64,000 nucleotides of DNA from Burkholderia territorii (lineage in GTDB: Bacteria; Pseudomonadota; Gammaproteobacteria; Burkholderiales; Burkholderiaceae): the NCBI RefSeq assembly GCF_902833055.1, contig NZ_CADFEJ010000023.1, positions 1-64,000 on the forward strand, given 5' to 3'. The position numbers and the translations under genes are program-made. The notes beneath the pieces are model-generated. The model did no database searches and was not told where the DNA came from. It was given only the letters and a program-made list of their open reading frames with translations. This document shows, in pieces, positions 26,694 to 36,992 of this stretch (its first letter is position 1; each line of letters opens with the position of its first letter).

Positions 26694-28736
26694 ATGTCCC
26701 GAATTTCCTTGTTTCCGCGTCAGTCCCGTCTGTCGCGTGGCGTGCATGGCGCGCTGGCGATCCTGGCACTCGGCGCGGCCGCGTCGGCCTGGGCGGCCGG
26801 CGCCGTCGAACTGCCGGCTTCCGCAGCAGGCGGTCCCGCGCCGCTCACGGTGACGGTCCAGCCGGGCCAGTCGCTGAACGATCTCGCGAAGGCGGCTACG
26901 CAGTCGCACGATCCGGCCGTGCTCGCGCGCGCCGGACGCGCGCTGTTCGACGCCAATCCGCAGGCGTTCATGAAACGCGACCCGAGCCGCCTGAAAGTCG
27001 GCGCGACGCTGACGGTGCCCGCGCTCGACGCGACGGGCGCCGCGCTGTCGGCGGGCGGTGCATCAGGCGCATCAGGTGCGTCGGCAGCGTCCGCGGTGGC
27101 CGCCGCGTCGGGTACGGTCGCGACTGCGCAGCATGGCGCGTCCGCGCCGCATCCGGTGTCGGCCGTGCAAACGGCGCCGGCCGCACCGGCAGCACATACC
27201 GCGCCGGTCAGCGGCGCGAGCGTCGCGGCGGCAGTCGCGGCAGGCGCGTCGGCTTCGACTAGTGCGTCCGCCGCGCACGGCGCGTCGACGGTGGAACCGG
27301 CTCAGCCGCCCGCGCCTGCGGCCGGTGCAAGCGGCCCACACGTATGGAGCGGCGCGATTCAGCCGGCGACACCGTCGTCCGCGAGCGAAGCCGCCGTCCC
27401 GCCCGTGCAGGGTGGTCAGGGCCAAGGCCAAGGCATGCACGAACCGTCCGCGGCGGCACCCGTCGCGGCCGCATCGCAGCCGCGGCCGTCGAGTCTGCAG
27501 CAACTGCTCGCGCTGAAGAACCGCGTGCTGATGGAGCTGCAGAAACACGGAATCGGCAAGCCGGCCGCGACGAGCAACGTCGCACCTGCGCCGGCTGCCC
27601 CGCGCGCGGCCGCGAACGAAAACGCGTCTGCTGCCGCATCGTCGCCTGTCGCGAGCGACGCGGCGGCCAGTGCGGCGCAACCGGCATCGGCGCCCGCGCA
27701 GCCGGCCGTGCCGGTGACGGCGGCGCCGCCCACGCGTGGTTCCGAACAAATCGACTGGCGTCCGGTCGCAGCGGCCGGCGCGGCCGTGGTCGTTCTCGCG
27801 GCCGGATTCGCGTGGCGCAAGCGCCGCAAAGGGCGCGCTGCCGAGACGGCCGCCGCGCAACCCGGCGGGGCGGCAAGCGGTGACGCCGGCTCATCGTCGA
27901 CGCCCGTCGAACCTGTGGCGCCCGTTCTTCCCGAGACGCCGCTCGCCCGCGACGCGGCCGCCGACGTGACGCTCGTTTCGGCCGCCGCGGTAGCCGCAGA
28001 GGTGGCTGAAACGCGCGATGTCGACGTGCCTTCGTCGCCGGAAGCGGCAACGACGCAGGACGATTACAAGGAAGCGCCGGCTGCGCCCGCATTGCCGCTC
28101 GTCGCGGAGTCGGCCCCGCAGGACGCGAAGCCGGTCGGCGAGACGCCCCCCGGTGAGCCGATCGAGGCACCCGCCGCGCCGGCGGCGAACGATGCCCAGC
28201 ACGCGGCGCTGATGCAGAACGCGATCAGCGCGCTGAACAGCCTCGACATGCCGCTGCCGCCGCGTACGGCGGAGGAGCCGGCCGCTCGGGACGCGCATGC
28301 CGAAAGCGAGCGAATCGCAACTAACGGTCAACCCGAATCGCCCCCGCCTGTTGGTGCGAACGATTCGGTTCCCGGTCATTCGGTCGACCAGGAAGACGAG
28401 TTCGACTGGGATCCGGATTCGGCAATGCCGGCGTCACACGCGGGCAGCACGTCCGCGCCGTCGCCGCTGCCGCCGCTCGGCGGCGCGCAGTTCGGCGCGT
28501 TGAAGCTGGATTTCGATCTCGACCTGCCGTCCGCGCCGGGCGCCGAGCTGCCCGCGCTGACGCCGGAAGAGCTGGCCCGCATCGCCCGCAACAAGCTGGA
28601 CCTCGCATCAGAGTATGTCGAGTTGGGCGACCTGTCCGGCGCACGCACGCTGCTGCAGGAAGTCGTCGATGCAAACGACGCCGCGACGCGCGACGATGCG
28701 CGGGCGCTGCTTGCGAAACTGGCGGAAGAGGCGTGA
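26694..28736 (+). CDS. fimV: FimV-type peptidoglycan-binding polar hub protein
   Basis: The product has 680 residues. Signal or anchor segment [20 protein letters not shown] is followed by a LysM-like domain ([16 protein letters not shown] ... [13 protein letters not shown], about residues 50-115). A long Ala/Pro/Ser-rich low-complexity region runs to about 350, with one membrane span ([17 protein letters not shown], near 360) and a charged cytoplasmic stretch. The C-terminal FimV helical repeat is [20 protein letters not shown], about 637-656. In Pseudomonas, FimV organises pole-localised type IV pilus and cAMP signalling. Next to truA-trpF it occupies its usual place. The start [10 protein letters not shown] gives a coherent signal segment. 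The TGA overlaps the truA ATG by one base. Confidence 0.9.
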   Translation: MSRISLFPRQSRLSRGVHGALAILALGAAASAWAAGAVELPASAAGGPAPLTVTVQPGQSLNDLAKAATQSHDPAVLARAGRALFDANPQAFMKRDPSRLKVGATLTVPALDATGAALSAGGASGASGASAASAVAAASGTVATAQHGASAPHPVSAVQTAPAAPAAHTAPVSGASVAAAVAAGASASTSASAAHGASTVEPAQPPAPAAGASGPHVWSGAIQPATPSSASEAAVPPVQGGQGQGQGMHEPSAAAPVAAASQPRPSSLQQLLALKNRVLMELQKHGIGKPAATSNVAPAPAAPRAAANENASAAASSPVASDAAASAAQPASAPAQPAVPVTAAPPTRGSEQIDWRPVAAAGAAVVVLAAGFAWRKRRKGRAAETAAAQPGGAASGDAGSSSTPVEPVAPVLPETPLARDAAADVTLVSAAAVAAEVAETRDVDVPSSPEAATTQDDYKEAPAAPALPLVAESAPQDAKPVGETPPGEPIEAPAAPAANDAQHAALMQNAISALNSLDMPLPPRTAEEPAARDAHAESERIATNGQPESPPPVGANDSVPGHSVDQEDEFDWDPDSAMPASHAGSTSAPSPLPPLGGAQFGALKLDFDLDLPSAPGAELPALTPEELARIARNKLDLASEYVELGDLSGARTLLQEVVDANDAATRDDARALLAKLAEEA

Positions 28737-29548
28737 TGCGGATCGCGCTGGGGATTCAGTACGACGGCGCCGCATTCTGCGGCTGGCAGACGCAGCCGCA
28801 CGGCAAGACCGTGCAGGACGCGCTCGAGCGCGCGCTCGGCGAATTTGCGTGCGTGCCGCTGCATACGACGGTCGCGGGGCGCACCGATACGGGCGTGCAC
28901 GGGCTCGGGCAGGTCGTGCACTTCGACACGGAGCTCGACCGCGCGGATTTCTCGTGGGTGCGCGGCACCAACGCATTCCTGCCGCCGACCGTGTCGGTGC
29001 AGTGGGCGAAGCCGATGCCGGACACGTTCCACGCGCGTTTCTCTGCGTTCGAACGCACCTACTACTATGCGCTGTACGTGCATCCCGTGCGCTCGCCGAT
29101 GCTGGCCGGCCGTGCCGGCTGGATCCACACGCCGCTCGACGACGACGCGATGCGCGCCGCCGCCGCGCACCTGATCGGCGAGCACGATTTCTCGTCGTTC
29201 CGGTCGTCGGAATGCCAGTCGAAGACGCCGGTCAAACACCTGTACCAGATCGACGTGCGGCGTGCAGGGCACTTCATTCATTTCCGCTTCCGCGCGAATG
29301 CATTCCTGCACCACATGGTGCGCAACCTGATGGGCTGCCTCGTCGCGGTCGGGCGCGGCCGCTATCCGGCGGACTGGCTGGCCGACGTGCTGGCCGGGCG
29401 CGACCGCAATCTCGCCGCGCCGACGTTCATGGCCGACGGGCTGTACCTCGCCCATGTCGGCTACCCGGCGGAATTCGCCGTCCCGCCCGCGCAGCTCGGC
29501 AGCGTGCCGTGGAGCAGCGTCTGGGCCGACCTGGACCCACAACCATGA
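28736..29548 (+). CDS. truA: tRNA pseudouridine(38-40) synthase
   Basis: The 270-residue enzyme isomerises uridines 38-40 in the anticodon arm. The catalytic Asp51 is in [24 protein letters not shown] and [16 protein letters not shown] are family signatures. It starts within the fimV stop codon and its own stop overlaps the trpF ATG (ATGA), so the three are translationally coupled. Confidence 0.96.
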   Translation: MRIALGIQYDGAAFCGWQTQPHGKTVQDALERALGEFACVPLHTTVAGRTDTGVHGLGQVVHFDTELDRADFSWVRGTNAFLPPTVSVQWAKPMPDTFHARFSAFERTYYYALYVHPVRSPMLAGRAGWIHTPLDDDAMRAAAAHLIGEHDFSSFRSSECQSKTPVKHLYQIDVRRAGHFIHFRFRANAFLHHMVRNLMGCLVAVGRGRYPADWLADVLAGRDRNLAAPTFMADGLYLAHVGYPAEFAVPPAQLGSVPWSSVWADLDPQP

Positions 29549-30246
29549 CGGATCACGCCGTGTCTTCTTCGACTCCCGCCGCGGCCGGCCTCGCGCCGCG
29601 CACGCGCATCAAGCTGTGCGGCCTGTCGCGCCCCGAGGACGTGCAGCACGCCGCCGCGCTCGGCGCCGACGCGATCGGCCTCGTGTTCTATCCGAAGAGC
29701 CCGCGCGCGGTGTCGATCGCGCAGGCGGCCGAGCTTGCGCGCCTCGCGCCGCCGTTCATGTCGGTGGTCGGGCTGTTCGTGAACGCGACCGAAGCCGAGA
29801 TCGACGCGGTCGTGCGCGACGTGCCGCTCACCGTGCTGCAGTTCCACGGCGACGAGACGCCCGAGCAGTGCGATGCGCTCGGCCGCGCGGCAGGCCTGCC
29901 GTGGTTGCGCGCGGTGCGTGTCGGCCCCTCGACGCAGCCGGCCGATTTGGTAGAATCGGCTCTTCATTATTCGAAAGCGCGCGGCCTCCTGTTCGACACC
30001 CTGGTGCCGGACTACGGTGGTAGCGGCAAGGTCTTCGATTGGTCACTTATTCCCGCAGAGCTCGCGCATCGGGCCGTTTTGAGTGGTGGCTTGAACGCGC
30101 AAAACGTCGGTGATGCGATCCGCCAGTTGCGCCCGTTTGCTGTCGATGTCTCGAGCGGCATCGAAGTGGAGGGCGCGAAGGGCGTGAAGGATCACGCCCG
30201 GATGGCGGCGTTCGTACGCGCGGTGCGCGAAGCGGACGCCGGGTGA
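29545..30246 (+). CDS. trpF: phosphoribosylanthranilate isomerase
   Basis: The 233-residue TIM barrel performs the third step from anthranilate in tryptophan synthesis. [14 protein letters not shown] places the catalytic cysteine. [14 protein letters not shown] with its phosphate-binding glycines and [19 protein letters not shown] are diagnostic. A polar lead of about 20 residues before the barrel makes it slightly longer than the roughly 200-residue norm. ATGA overlap with truA. trpB follows after 55 bp. Confidence 0.96.
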   Translation: MTDHAVSSSTPAAAGLAPRTRIKLCGLSRPEDVQHAAALGADAIGLVFYPKSPRAVSIAQAAELARLAPPFMSVVGLFVNATEAEIDAVVRDVPLTVLQFHGDETPEQCDALGRAAGLPWLRAVRVGPSTQPADLVESALHYSKARGLLFDTLVPDYGGSGKVFDWSLIPAELAHRAVLSGGLNAQNVGDAIRQLRPFAVDVSSGIEVEGAKGVKDHARMAAFVRAVREADAG

Positions 30247-30301
30247 TGCAAGCCGGTGCGGCCCCGATAACGGAGCGCGCCGACCGATCGAGAGTGACAC
30301 C

Positions 30302-31495
30302 ATGTACAACCTTCCTGATGATCGCGGCCACTTCGGCCCGTATGGCGGCGTATTCGTCGCCGAAACGCTGATTCACGCGCTGGACGAACTGCGCGCGGCG
30401 TATGAAAAATTCCGCAACGACCCCGATTTCGTCGCCGAATACGAGCGCGAGCTGAAGTATTTCGTCGGCCGTCCGTCGCCGATCTATCACGCGCAGCGCT
30501 GGAGCGAGATGCTCGGCGGCGCGCAGATCTACCTGAAGCGCGAAGACCTGAACCATACCGGCGCGCACAAGATCAACAACGTGATCGGTCAGGCGCTGCT
30601 CGCGAAGCGGATGGGCAAGAAGCGCGTGATCGCCGAGACGGGCGCCGGCCAGCACGGCGTCGCGACGGCGACGATCTGCGCGCGCTTCGGGATGGAGTGC
30701 ATCGTCTACATGGGCGCCGAGGACGTGCGCCGCCAGGCCGCGAACGTCTACCGGATGAAGTTGCTCGGTGCGACGGTCGTGCCGGTCGAATCGGGTTCGC
30801 GCACGCTGAAGGATGCGCTGAACGAAGCGATGCGCGACTGGGTCACGAACATCGAAAGCACGTTCTACATCATCGGCACGGTCGCGGGCCCGCACCCGTA
30901 TCCGGCGATGGTGCGCGACTTCCAGCGCGTGATCGGCGACGAGTGCAAGGTGCAGATGCCGGAACTCGCCGGCCGGCAGCCGGACGCGGTGATCGCGTGT
31001 GTCGGCGGCGGCTCGAACGCGATGGGCATCTTCTATCCGTACATCGACGACACCTCGGTGCAGCTGATCGGCGTCGAAGCGGCCGGCGACGGCCTCGACA
31101 CCGGCCATCACGCGGCGTCGCTGATCGCCGGCAGCCCCGGCGTGCTGCACGGCAATCGCACGTACCTGCTGCAGGACGAAAACGGCCAGATCATCGAGAC
31201 GCATTCGGTGTCGGCCGGCCTCGACTATCCGGGCGTCGGCCCCGAGCACGCGTGGCTGAAGGACAGCGGCCGCGCGCAGTACGTGCCGATCACCGACGAA
31301 GAGGCGCTGAAGGCGTTCCACGACTGCTGCCGGATCGAAGGGATCATCCCGGCGCTCGAGTCGAGCCACGCGATCGCGTATGGCGTGAAGCTCGCGCCGA
31401 CGTTGCCGAAGGACAAGATCCTGCTCGTCAACCTGTCGGGCCGCGGCGACAAGGACATGCACACGGTCGCCGAGCGATCGGGCATCGCGCTCTGA
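30302..31495 (+). CDS. trpB: tryptophan synthase beta chain
   Basis: The 397-residue PLP enzyme joins indole and serine. The Schiff-base Lys90 is in [10 protein letters not shown], the catalytic glutamate in [10 protein letters not shown], and the phosphate-binding glycine loop in [11 protein letters not shown]. Standard length. It lies 9 bp before an adenine-type DNA methyltransferase gene that separates it from trpA, an unusual but apparently Burkholderia-typical order. Confidence 0.97.
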   Translation: MYNLPDDRGHFGPYGGVFVAETLIHALDELRAAYEKFRNDPDFVAEYERELKYFVGRPSPIYHAQRWSEMLGGAQIYLKREDLNHTGAHKINNVIGQALLAKRMGKKRVIAETGAGQHGVATATICARFGMECIVYMGAEDVRRQAANVYRMKLLGATVVPVESGSRTLKDALNEAMRDWVTNIESTFYIIGTVAGPHPYPAMVRDFQRVIGDECKVQMPELAGRQPDAVIACVGGGSNAMGIFYPYIDDTSVQLIGVEAAGDGLDTGHHAASLIAGSPGVLHGNRTYLLQDENGQIIETHSVSAGLDYPGVGPEHAWLKDSGRAQYVPITDEEALKAFHDCCRIEGIIPALESSHAIAYGVKLAPTLPKDKILLVNLSGRGDKDMHTVAERSGIAL

Positions 31496-31504
31496 CCCCG
31501 ACCG

Positions 31505-32356
31505 ATGCGTGACCTGATCGAACAACCGGGCGGCGGCGCCGCGAGCGAAGCGGAGGCGGTGCAGCCTGCCGCCGCCGTGCCGTGCGCGCTGCCGTCCGGG
31601 ATCGAACTGCACAACCGCGATTTCATGTCCGAAGCCGCGCGCCTGCCGGATGCGTCGATCGACCTGATCGTCGCCGATCCGCCGTACGGGCTCGGCAAGG
31701 ACTACGGCAACGACTCGGACAAACGCTCGGGCGACGACTTTCTCGCGTGGACGCGCGAGTGGCTCGAACTCGCGATTCCGAAGCTCAAGCCGAGCGGGTC
31801 GATGTACATCTTCTGCACGTGGCAGTACGCGCCGGAAATCTTCAGCTTCCTGAAGACGAAGCTCACGATGGTCAACGAGATCATCTGGGACCGGCGCGTG
31901 CCGAGCATGGGCGGCACGACGCGCCGTTTCACGTCGGTGCACGACAACATCGGCTTTTTCGCGGTTTCCAAGGCGTATTACTTCGATCTCGATCCGGTCC
32001 GCATCCCGTACGACGCCGACACGAAGAAGGCCCGCTCGCGCAAGCTGTTCGAAGGCAGCAAGTGGCTGGAGATGGGCTACAACCCGAAGGACGTCTGGTC
32101 GGTCTCGCGCCTGCATCGGCAGCACGCGGAGCGCGTCGATCATCCGACCCAGAAGCCGCTGGAAATCATCGAGCGGATGGTGCTCGCAAGCTGCCCGCCG
32201 GGCGGCCGCGTGCTCGATCCGTTCATGGGCAGCGGCACGACCGCGGTGGCCTGCGCACGGCAGGGGCGCGACTTCGTCGGCTACGAGATCAACGAAAGCT
32301 ATTGTGCGATCGCGCACGAGCGCGTGAGCGCGCTCGCGGCGCCGGCGTGCGCGTGA
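31505..32356 (+). CDS. orphan DNA methyltransferase, beta class (N6-adenine or N4-cytosine)
   Basis: The protein has 283 residues. Catalytic motif IV is DPPY at residues 58-61, and the AdoMet motif I is FMGSGTT at 240-246. This order (IV before I) defines the beta class. The segment between them, including [17 protein letters not shown] and HPTQKPLE, holds the target recognition region. No restriction endonuclease gene is nearby, so it is an orphan. From memory, the B. cenocepacia methyltransferase in this position has been linked to GTWWAC methylation; treat that as unverified here. It lies 9 bp after trpB and 41 bp before trpA and so is transcribed with them. Confidence 0.9.
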   Translation: MRDLIEQPGGGAASEAEAVQPAAAVPCALPSGIELHNRDFMSEAARLPDASIDLIVADPPYGLGKDYGNDSDKRSGDDFLAWTREWLELAIPKLKPSGSMYIFCTWQYAPEIFSFLKTKLTMVNEIIWDRRVPSMGGTTRRFTSVHDNIGFFAVSKAYYFDLDPVRIPYDADTKKARSRKLFEGSKWLEMGYNPKDVWSVSRLHRQHAERVDHPTQKPLEIIERMVLASCPPGGRVLDPFMGSGTTAVACARQGRDFVGYEINESYCAIAHERVSALAAPACA

Positions 32357-32397
32357 GTCGCGCCGCCGCATCGCCGAATGCATCCAGGAAAAATGCC

Positions 32398-33216
32398 ATG
32401 TCTTCCCGTATTCAGCAGACCTTCGCCGCACTCGCCGAACAAGGCCGCAAGGGCCTGATCCCGTTCATCACGGCCGGCGACCCCGATCCCGCGAAGACCG
32501 TCGAATTCATGCACGCGCTCGCCGAAGGCGGCGCCGACGTCATCGAGCTCGGCGTGCCGTTCTCGGACCCGATGGCCGACGGACCGGTGATCCAGCGCTC
32601 GTCGGAGCGCGCGCTCGCGCGCGGCGTCACGCTCAAGAGCGTGCTCGCCGACGTGAAGCGCTTTCGCGAGACCGACCAGAAAACCCCCGTCGTGCTGATG
32701 GGTTATGCGAATCCGATCGAACGGATGGGCGTCGACACGTTCGCAACCGAAGCGCAGGCGGCCGGCGTCGACGGCGTGCTCGTCGTCGACTATCCGCCGG
32801 AGGAAGCCGGTGTGTTCGCCGAGAAAATGCGTGCCGCGCAGATCGATCCGATCTTCCTGCTCGCGCCGACGTCGACCGACGAACGCATTGCCGACGTGGG
32901 CAAGATCGCGAGCGGCTACGTGTACTACGTGTCGCTCAAGGGCGTGACCGGTGCGGGAAATCTGGATGTTTCGAGCATTGCGGGTAAAATCCCGGCCATC
33001 AAGTCGCGCGTGCCGGTTCCGGTGGGCGTCGGCTTCGGCATCCGCGACGCCGAAACGGCGCGCGCCGTGGCCGAAGTGTCGGACGCCGTCGTGATCGGCA
33101 GCCGCCTGGTGCAGCTGCTCGAGAGCGCCGCGCCGGACGGTGCGGCCGCCGCGCTGAAGACTTTCATCGCCGAGCTGCGCGCCGCCCTGGACGGCGCCGG
33201 CCAGACGGCGCGATAA
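32398..33216 (+). CDS. trpA: tryptophan synthase alpha chain
   Basis: The 272-residue TIM barrel splits indole-3-glycerol phosphate and passes indole to TrpB. Catalytic Glu50 and Asp61 lie in [19 protein letters not shown]. The phosphate-binding [13 protein letters not shown] follows near the end. CAGGA stands upstream of the ATG. accD follows after 64 bp in the order common to many proteobacteria. Confidence 0.97.
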   Translation: MSSRIQQTFAALAEQGRKGLIPFITAGDPDPAKTVEFMHALAEGGADVIELGVPFSDPMADGPVIQRSSERALARGVTLKSVLADVKRFRETDQKTPVVLMGYANPIERMGVDTFATEAQAAGVDGVLVVDYPPEEAGVFAEKMRAAQIDPIFLLAPTSTDERIADVGKIASGYVYYVSLKGVTGAGNLDVSSIAGKIPAIKSRVPVPVGVGFGIRDAETARAVAEVSDAVVIGSRLVQLLESAAPDGAAAALKTFIAELRAALDGAGQTAR

Positions 33217-33280
33217 ACACAACACAGGAAGCGGGAACGGGCCGGTCGGCCCGCCCCGCCACGGAACAGGAAACCATACG

Positions 33281-34153
33281 ATGAGCTGGCTCGACAAACT
33301 GTTGCCGCCGAAGATCAAGCAGACCGACCCGAAAAGCCGCAAGGGCATTCCGGAAGGCCTGTGGGTCAAGTGCCCGTCCTGCGAGGCCGTGCTGTACCGC
33401 AACGACGTGGACGCGAATCTCCATGTGTGCCCGAAGTGCGACCACCACATGCGCATCGGTGCGCGCGAGCGGCTCGACGGGTTGCTCGATCCGGAAGGCC
33501 GCTACGAGATCGGCCAGGAAATCGTGCCGGTCGATTCGCTGAAGTTCAAGGACAGCCGCAAGTACCCCGATCGTCTGAAGGAAGCGATGGACGAAACGGG
33601 CGAGACCGACGCGATGGTCGTGATGGGCGGCGCGATCCACACGCTGCCTGTCGTCGCGGCCTGCTTCGAGTTCTCGTTCATGGGCGGCTCGATGGGCTCG
33701 GTCGTCGGCGAGCGCTTCGTGCGCGGCGCGCAGAACGCGCTGGAGCAGCAGGTGCCGTTCATCTGCTTCACGGCGTCGGGCGGCGCGCGGATGCAGGAAA
33801 GCCTGCTGTCGCTGATGCAGATGGCCAAGACCACCGCGATGCTGACCAAGCTGGCCGAGGCCAAGCTGCCGTTCATCTCGGTGCTGACCGACCCGACGAT
33901 GGGCGGCGTGTCGGCGAGCTTCGCGTTCCTCGGCGACGTCGTGATCGCCGAGCCGAAGGCGCTGATCGGCTTTGCCGGCCCGCGCGTGATCGAGCAGACG
34001 GTTCGCGAGAAGCTGCCGGAAGGCTTCCAGCGCGCGGAATTCCTGCTGAAGACGGGCGCGATCGACATGATCGTCGATCGTCGCAAGATGCGCGACGAGA
34101 TCGCGCAACTGCTCGCGCTGCTGCAGCGACAGCCGGCCGACGCGCTGGCCTGA
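33281..34153 (+). CDS. accD: acetyl-CoA carboxylase carboxyltransferase subunit beta
   Basis: The 290-residue subunit transfers the carboxyl group from biotin to acetyl-CoA with AccA. The N-terminal four-cysteine zinc ribbon is visible ([10 protein letters not shown] and VCPKCDHHM). The crotonase-fold oxyanion segments are [18 protein letters not shown] and [20 protein letters not shown] precedes the ATG. A strong terminator follows, closing the truA-trp-accD unit. Confidence 0.97.
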   Translation: MSWLDKLLPPKIKQTDPKSRKGIPEGLWVKCPSCEAVLYRNDVDANLHVCPKCDHHMRIGARERLDGLLDPEGRYEIGQEIVPVDSLKFKDSRKYPDRLKEAMDETGETDAMVVMGGAIHTLPVVAACFEFSFMGGSMGSVVGERFVRGAQNALEQQVPFICFTASGGARMQESLLSLMQMAKTTAMLTKLAEAKLPFISVLTDPTMGGVSASFAFLGDVVIAEPKALIGFAGPRVIEQTVREKLPEGFQRAEFLLKTGAIDMIVDRRKMRDEIAQLLALLQRQPADALA

Positions 34154-34176
34154 TTGGCGCGGCGTTGTGAACTGCG

Positions 34177-34219
34177 CGCGTCGCCCGGCTCAACCGCCGG
34201 GCGGCGCGTTTCGTTTTTT
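34177..34219 (+). terminator. Rho-independent terminator after accD
   Basis: A 12-bp stem (34177-34188 and 34197-34208, one G-T pair) with loop CTCAACCG is followed by TTTCGTTTTTT. It lies 23 bp after the accD stop. Confidence 0.9.
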
Positions 34220-34253
34220 GGCGTAGTGGCGGTACCGATTCAGATTTGATCCG

Positions 34254-35564
34254 ATGAGCACTTTTCCTACTCTCGACGCGTGGCTTTCGCATCTCGAACG
34301 CGCGCACCCGGTCGGCATCGACATGGGCCTTGCCCGCATCGGGCAGGTCAAGGCAGCGTTGCAACTCGAATTCGCGTGCCCCGTGATCACGGTCGGCGGC
34401 ACGAACGGCAAGGGTTCGACCTGCGCGTTCCTCGAGGCGATCCTCGTGCACGCGGGCTACAAGGTCGGGTGCCACACGTCGCCGCACCTGCTCGAATTCA
34501 GCGAGCGCGCGCGCGTGAACGGCCAGCAGGTGAGCGACGCCGAGCTGCTGCCGCACTTCGAAGCCGTCGAGGCAGCGCGCACGTCGCTGCCCGAGCCGGT
34601 GTCGCTCACGTACTTCGAATTCACGACGCTCGCGATCCTGCACCTGTTCGCGTCGCGCGGACTCGACGCGGTGATCCTCGAAGTCGGCCTCGGCGGCCGG
34701 CTCGATGCGGTCAACGTGATCGATGCCGATTGCGCGATCGTCACGAGCATCGACATCGACCACACCGAATACCTTGGCGACACGCGCGAGAAGATCGCGT
34801 TCGAGAAGGCCGGGATCTTCCGCGCGGGCAAGCCGGCGATCTGCGGCGATCCCGCGGTGCCGAACACGCTGGTCGAACATGCGGAAGCGATCGGCGCCGA
34901 CCTGTGGCTGGTTGGTCGCGATTTCCGCTACGAAGCGCAGCCGGGCGCGGAGCGCCAGCAATGGAGCTATCTCGGCCGCGACAAGCGCTATCCGGCGCTC
35001 GCGTACCCGGCGTTGCGCGGCGCGAACCAGCTGATCAATGCGTCGGCTGCGCTCGCCGCGCTCGAGGCGCTGCGCCCGGTGCTGCCCGTGTCCGCGCAGG
35101 ACATCCGGCTCGGGCTCGCCAACGTCGAGCTGCCGGGCCGCTTCCAGGTGCTGCCCGGCAAGCCGGCGATCGTGCTGGACGTCGCGCACAACCCGCATGC
35201 GGCGGCCGTGCTCGAGCAGAACCTCGGCAACATGGGCTTCTTCCCGTACACGTACGCGGTGTTCGGCGCGATGCACGACAAGGACATCGACGGCGTGTTG
35301 CGGCATCTGAAGGGCGAGATCGATCACTGGTGCGTGACCGACCTGCCGCTGCCGCGCGCGGCGAGCGCCGAGCAGCTCGAAGCCGCGCTGCGCAAGGTCG
35401 GGGTCGAGGACTCGGCCGATTCGAGCGTGACGCGGTTCGCATCGCCCGCCGAAGCGTTTCGCGATGCACTAAAAAGAGCATCCGAGAATGATAGAATCGT
35501 GGTTTTCGGCAGTTTCCATACGGTGGCAGGTGTGATGGCCTACCGGAAATCGCAGCAACACTGA
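34254..35564 (+). CDS. folC: bifunctional folylpolyglutamate synthase / dihydrofolate synthase
   Basis: The 436-residue Mur-ligase-type enzyme adds glutamate to dihydropteroate and to folates. The ATP loop is GGTNGKGSTCAFLEAI near residue 46. VGLGGRLDAVNVID and SIDIDHTEYLGDTREKIAFEKAGI are folate ligase signatures, and the C-terminal ligand domain has LDVAHNPHAA. It follows a terminator with no clear ribosome binding site before ATG 34254. It begins the folC-SPOR-cvpA-purF group. Confidence 0.96.
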   Translation: MSTFPTLDAWLSHLERAHPVGIDMGLARIGQVKAALQLEFACPVITVGGTNGKGSTCAFLEAILVHAGYKVGCHTSPHLLEFSERARVNGQQVSDAELLPHFEAVEAARTSLPEPVSLTYFEFTTLAILHLFASRGLDAVILEVGLGGRLDAVNVIDADCAIVTSIDIDHTEYLGDTREKIAFEKAGIFRAGKPAICGDPAVPNTLVEHAEAIGADLWLVGRDFRYEAQPGAERQQWSYLGRDKRYPALAYPALRGANQLINASAALAALEALRPVLPVSAQDIRLGLANVELPGRFQVLPGKPAIVLDVAHNPHAAAVLEQNLGNMGFFPYTYAVFGAMHDKDIDGVLRHLKGEIDHWCVTDLPLPRAASAEQLEAALRKVGVEDSADSSVTRFASPAEAFRDALKRASENDRIVVFGSFHTVAGVMAYRKSQQH

Positions 35565-35593
35565 CTGACGGGCAGTTTCGGACTCAGCCATTC

Positions 35594-36439
35594 ATGGGAA
35601 TTTTCTCGTTCGGCAAGAAAGACGACGACGCGCCCCCGCGGCGCGGCGGTCGTACCGGGACCTCCCGGAACGTGCGCACGGAGCGCACTGAACGCGTCGA
35701 GCGACGCACGCGCCGCACCGAGCGTCCGGAATCGGACGCACTGCTCCTCGATCCGACCCTTCCAGAAAAGCAACGCGCCCGCCGGCGTCTCGTCGGTGCG
35801 ATCGCGCTCGTCGTCGCGGCGGTGATCGTGCTGCCGATGGTGCTCGATTCGCATCCGAAGCCCGTGACGGACGACATCGCGATCGACATCCCGAATCGGC
35901 CCGCGCATCAGGCGGTCGCGCCGCGCGACGACGACGCGTCCGACGTGCAGGCGGGCGTCGCGCACGACGAGCCGCCGGCATCCGATGTCGCCGTGGCGGC
36001 CGTGCCCGCCGCCAAGGATGCGGCCAAGCCGGCCGCGAAGCCCGATTCCACGACTTCGACCTCGACGACCACGGCGAGCGTGGCGCCGCCGAAGCCCGCG
36101 GCGAAGCCGGCCACGGCCGCACCGGCGCCGAAGCCCGCTGCGCCGAAGCCGGCACCCGCGGCGGTCGCGAACGCCGACGCCGCCGACAGCGGCGACGCAT
36201 CGTCGGCGCCGTCGTCGGCTGGTGCGCGCTTCGCGGTGCAGCTCGGTTCGTTCAAGGACGACGCGACGGCCCGCCAATGGGCCACCAAGTTGAAATCGGC
36301 GGGGGTGCCCGCATATGTCGAGCATCGCAAGCAGGCTGACGGCAGCACGGCTACACTGCTGCGTGCCGGCCCGTTCGCGGATCGCGCGGCGGCGTCCGCC
36401 GCGATCGCGAAGGTGCGCGAAGCCGGACTCACGCAGTAA
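35594..36439 (+). CDS. SPOR domain cell-division protein (DedD-like)
   Basis: The product has 281 residues: a basic cytoplasmic lead rich in Arg/Glu/Thr, one membrane span (LVGAIALVVAAVIVLPMVLD, about 77-96), a Pro/Ala/Lys-rich periplasmic linker and a C-terminal SPOR domain (FAVQLGSFKDDATARQWATK to the end). SPOR domains bind denuded peptidoglycan at the septum. The folC-dedD-cvpA-purF order is the classical gamma/beta-proteobacterial one, which supports a DedD role. No good ribosome site is visible. It overlaps nothing and lies 6 bp before cvpA. Confidence 0.88.
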   Translation: MGIFSFGKKDDDAPPRRGGRTGTSRNVRTERTERVERRTRRTERPESDALLLDPTLPEKQRARRRLVGAIALVVAAVIVLPMVLDSHPKPVTDDIAIDIPNRPAHQAVAPRDDDASDVQAGVAHDEPPASDVAVAAVPAAKDAAKPAAKPDSTTSTSTTTASVAPPKPAAKPATAAPAPKPAAPKPAPAAVANADAADSGDASSAPSSAGARFAVQLGSFKDDATARQWATKLKSAGVPAYVEHRKQADGSTATLLRAGPFADRAAASAAIAKVREAGLTQ

Positions 36440-36445
36440 CGTGCG

Positions 36446-36940
36446 ATGCTGACGGCTTTCGACTACGCTGTATTGGCGGTAATCGCGTTGTCTGCGCTGC
36501 GTGGCGCATGGCGCGGTTTCGTCTCGGAGATTTTCGGGCTGATCGGCTGGATCGCGGCGATCGTGATCGCGGCCCGCTATGTCGGACTGGTCGTGCCGTA
36601 TATCCCCGCTAACTGGCCGGGCGGCGCGCTGACACAGTGGGTGCTCGCGTTCGCGCTGATCGTGATTGGCGTCGTGTTCGTCGCCGGAGTCGCGAATGCG
36701 CTGTTGTCGCGGATCGCGCAGGCGACGGGCCTCGGCGGGGTCGATCGCTCGCTGGGCATGATGTTCGGGCTCGTGCGCGGCTGCGTGCTGGTGGTGCTGC
36801 TGGTCGCGGCGGCCGGGCTGACCGAATTGCCCAAACAGGATTTCTGGCGCAATGCGCTATTGCGTCCCTTCGCCGAGCAGGGCGTGCACGAGCTGAAGCA
36901 GCTCCTGCCCGACGGCATGGCCCAGTACGTGCGCGTGTGA
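36446..36940 (+). CDS. cvpA: CvpA family membrane protein
   Basis: The 164-residue protein has four hydrophobic segments and the family opening TAFDYAVLAVIALSALRGAW, followed by GGVDRSLGMMFGLVRGCVLV. CvpA is required for colicin V export in E. coli and more generally for envelope stress tolerance; the biochemical role is unclear. It lies between the SPOR gene and purF, as in E. coli. Confidence 0.92.
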   Translation: MLTAFDYAVLAVIALSALRGAWRGFVSEIFGLIGWIAAIVIAARYVGLVVPYIPANWPGGALTQWVLAFALIVIGVVFVAGVANALLSRIAQATGLGGVDRSLGMMFGLVRGCVLVVLLVAAAGLTELPKQDFWRNALLRPFAEQGVHELKQLLPDGMAQYVRV

Positions 36941-36992
36941 CGGCGCGCACCGGGCAGGACGGAACCGATTTTGTCATCTTGAAGGACATGCC

